In this document: piece by piece, positions 5,851-6,084 of the stretch
How positions within the stretch are numbered: the first letter of the stretch is position 1
Layout of the letters: each line of letters begins with the position of its first letter
Source of the DNA: Clostridia bacterium
GTDB lineage: Bacteria; Bacillota; Clostridia; Oscillospirales; CAG-272
Reading direction: 5' to 3'
Assembly (NCBI GenBank): GCA_017395715.1
Contig: JAFQNZ010000143.1
Span: forward strand, 1 to 6,084
Length of the DNA stretch: 6,084 nucleotides
Program-made: the position numbers and the translations under genes
The notes under the pieces: model-generated
What the model was told of the DNA's origin: nothing
Database searches by the model: none
Seen by the model: the letters and a program-made list of their open reading frames with translations, nothing else

Positions 5851-6084
5851 TTATTGCAAGAGTTCAAATTTATAGCCGACGCCCCAAACGGTTTTGAGAA
5901 GCCATTTGTCAGAAACACCGTCGAGCTTTTCGCGCAGGCGTTTGACGTGAACATCTACCGTACGCGAGTCGCCGAGGTAATCAAAGCCCCAGACCTTATC
6001 GAGCAGTTGGTCGCGGGAGAAGACGCGATTATAGTTAGATGCGAGGAAGTAGAGAAGCTCAAGTTCCTTGGGCGGAACGTCAAC
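5851..6084 (-). CDS. OmpR/PhoB-type response regulator, C-terminal DNA-binding domain (runs off the right edge)
   Basis: The minus strand is open from the right edge to TAA (complement of 5851-5853) and gives the last 77 residues of the protein. The sequence is a typical winged-helix output domain. PPKELELLYFLASN is followed by RVFSRDQLLDKVWG and the recognition-helix region DSRTVDVHVKRLREKL (39-54). It ends with KTVWGVGYKFE, the wing. This matches the PhoB/PhoP/ResD-like branch of two-component regulators, which bind DNA after phosphorylation by a sensor kinase. The receiver domain with its phospho-acceptor Asp lies outside the window, as would any partner kinase, so the signal and regulon cannot be named. 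It converges on proBAC and shares the terminator with it; no functional link to proline is implied. Confidence 0.93.
   Translation of the reverse strand, partial: VDVPPKELELLYFLASNYNRVFSRDQLLDKVWGFDYLGDSRTVDVHVKRLREKLDGVSDKWLLKTVWGVGYKFELLQ

Noticed and set aside
1..6084. Mobile elements, CRISPR arrays, tRNA/rRNA genes or a novel defence-type system
   Set aside because: No terminal inverted repeats, transposase, regularly spaced repeats or RNA-gene structures were found on either strand; all coding space is taken by housekeeping genes.

Overview
This window looks like ordinary chromosomal DNA from a Gram-positive, low-to-intermediate GC bacterium, most likely in the Bacillota and probably class Clostridia. 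The evidence is strong purine-rich Shine-Dalgarno sites, near-consensus sigma-A type promoters, U-tract terminators, a divergent clostridial-looking AGCS symporter and a PhoB-type response regulator. The assignment is an inference from gene content and sequence style; no finer taxonomy is claimed.

Layout. Positions 1-666 (minus strand) hold the N-terminal half of a sodium:amino-acid (AGCS family) symporter that runs off the left edge. A 236-bp divergent intergenic region (667-902) separates it from the chaperonin operon groES (903-1190) and groEL (1243-2874), which ends at a strong intrinsic terminator (2888-2933). A near-consensus extended -10 promoter (2963-2990) then drives a tight proline-biosynthesis operon, proB (3020-3796), proA (3789-5012) and proC (5025-5819). 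A GC-rich hairpin (5821-5850) fills nearly the whole gap to a convergent minus-strand gene at the right edge (5851-6084), which encodes the DNA-binding end of an OmpR/PhoB-type response regulator.

How the genes work together. GroES and GroEL form the lid and barrel of the ATP-driven folding chamber. ProB, ProA and ProC together are the complete glutamate-to-proline pathway: kinase, reductase, then (after spontaneous cyclisation) pyrroline-5-carboxylate reductase. All five proteins are full length with their key residues. ProB is the short form, with a kinase domain only and no PUA domain.

Nothing here amounts to a new biological system. The points most worth a second look are regulatory. The groESL operon has no recognisable CIRCE (HrcA) or CtsR operator. 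Instead, a stem-loop sits at the predicted transcription start, and a perfect 9-bp inverted repeat is shared between the two divergent promoter regions.
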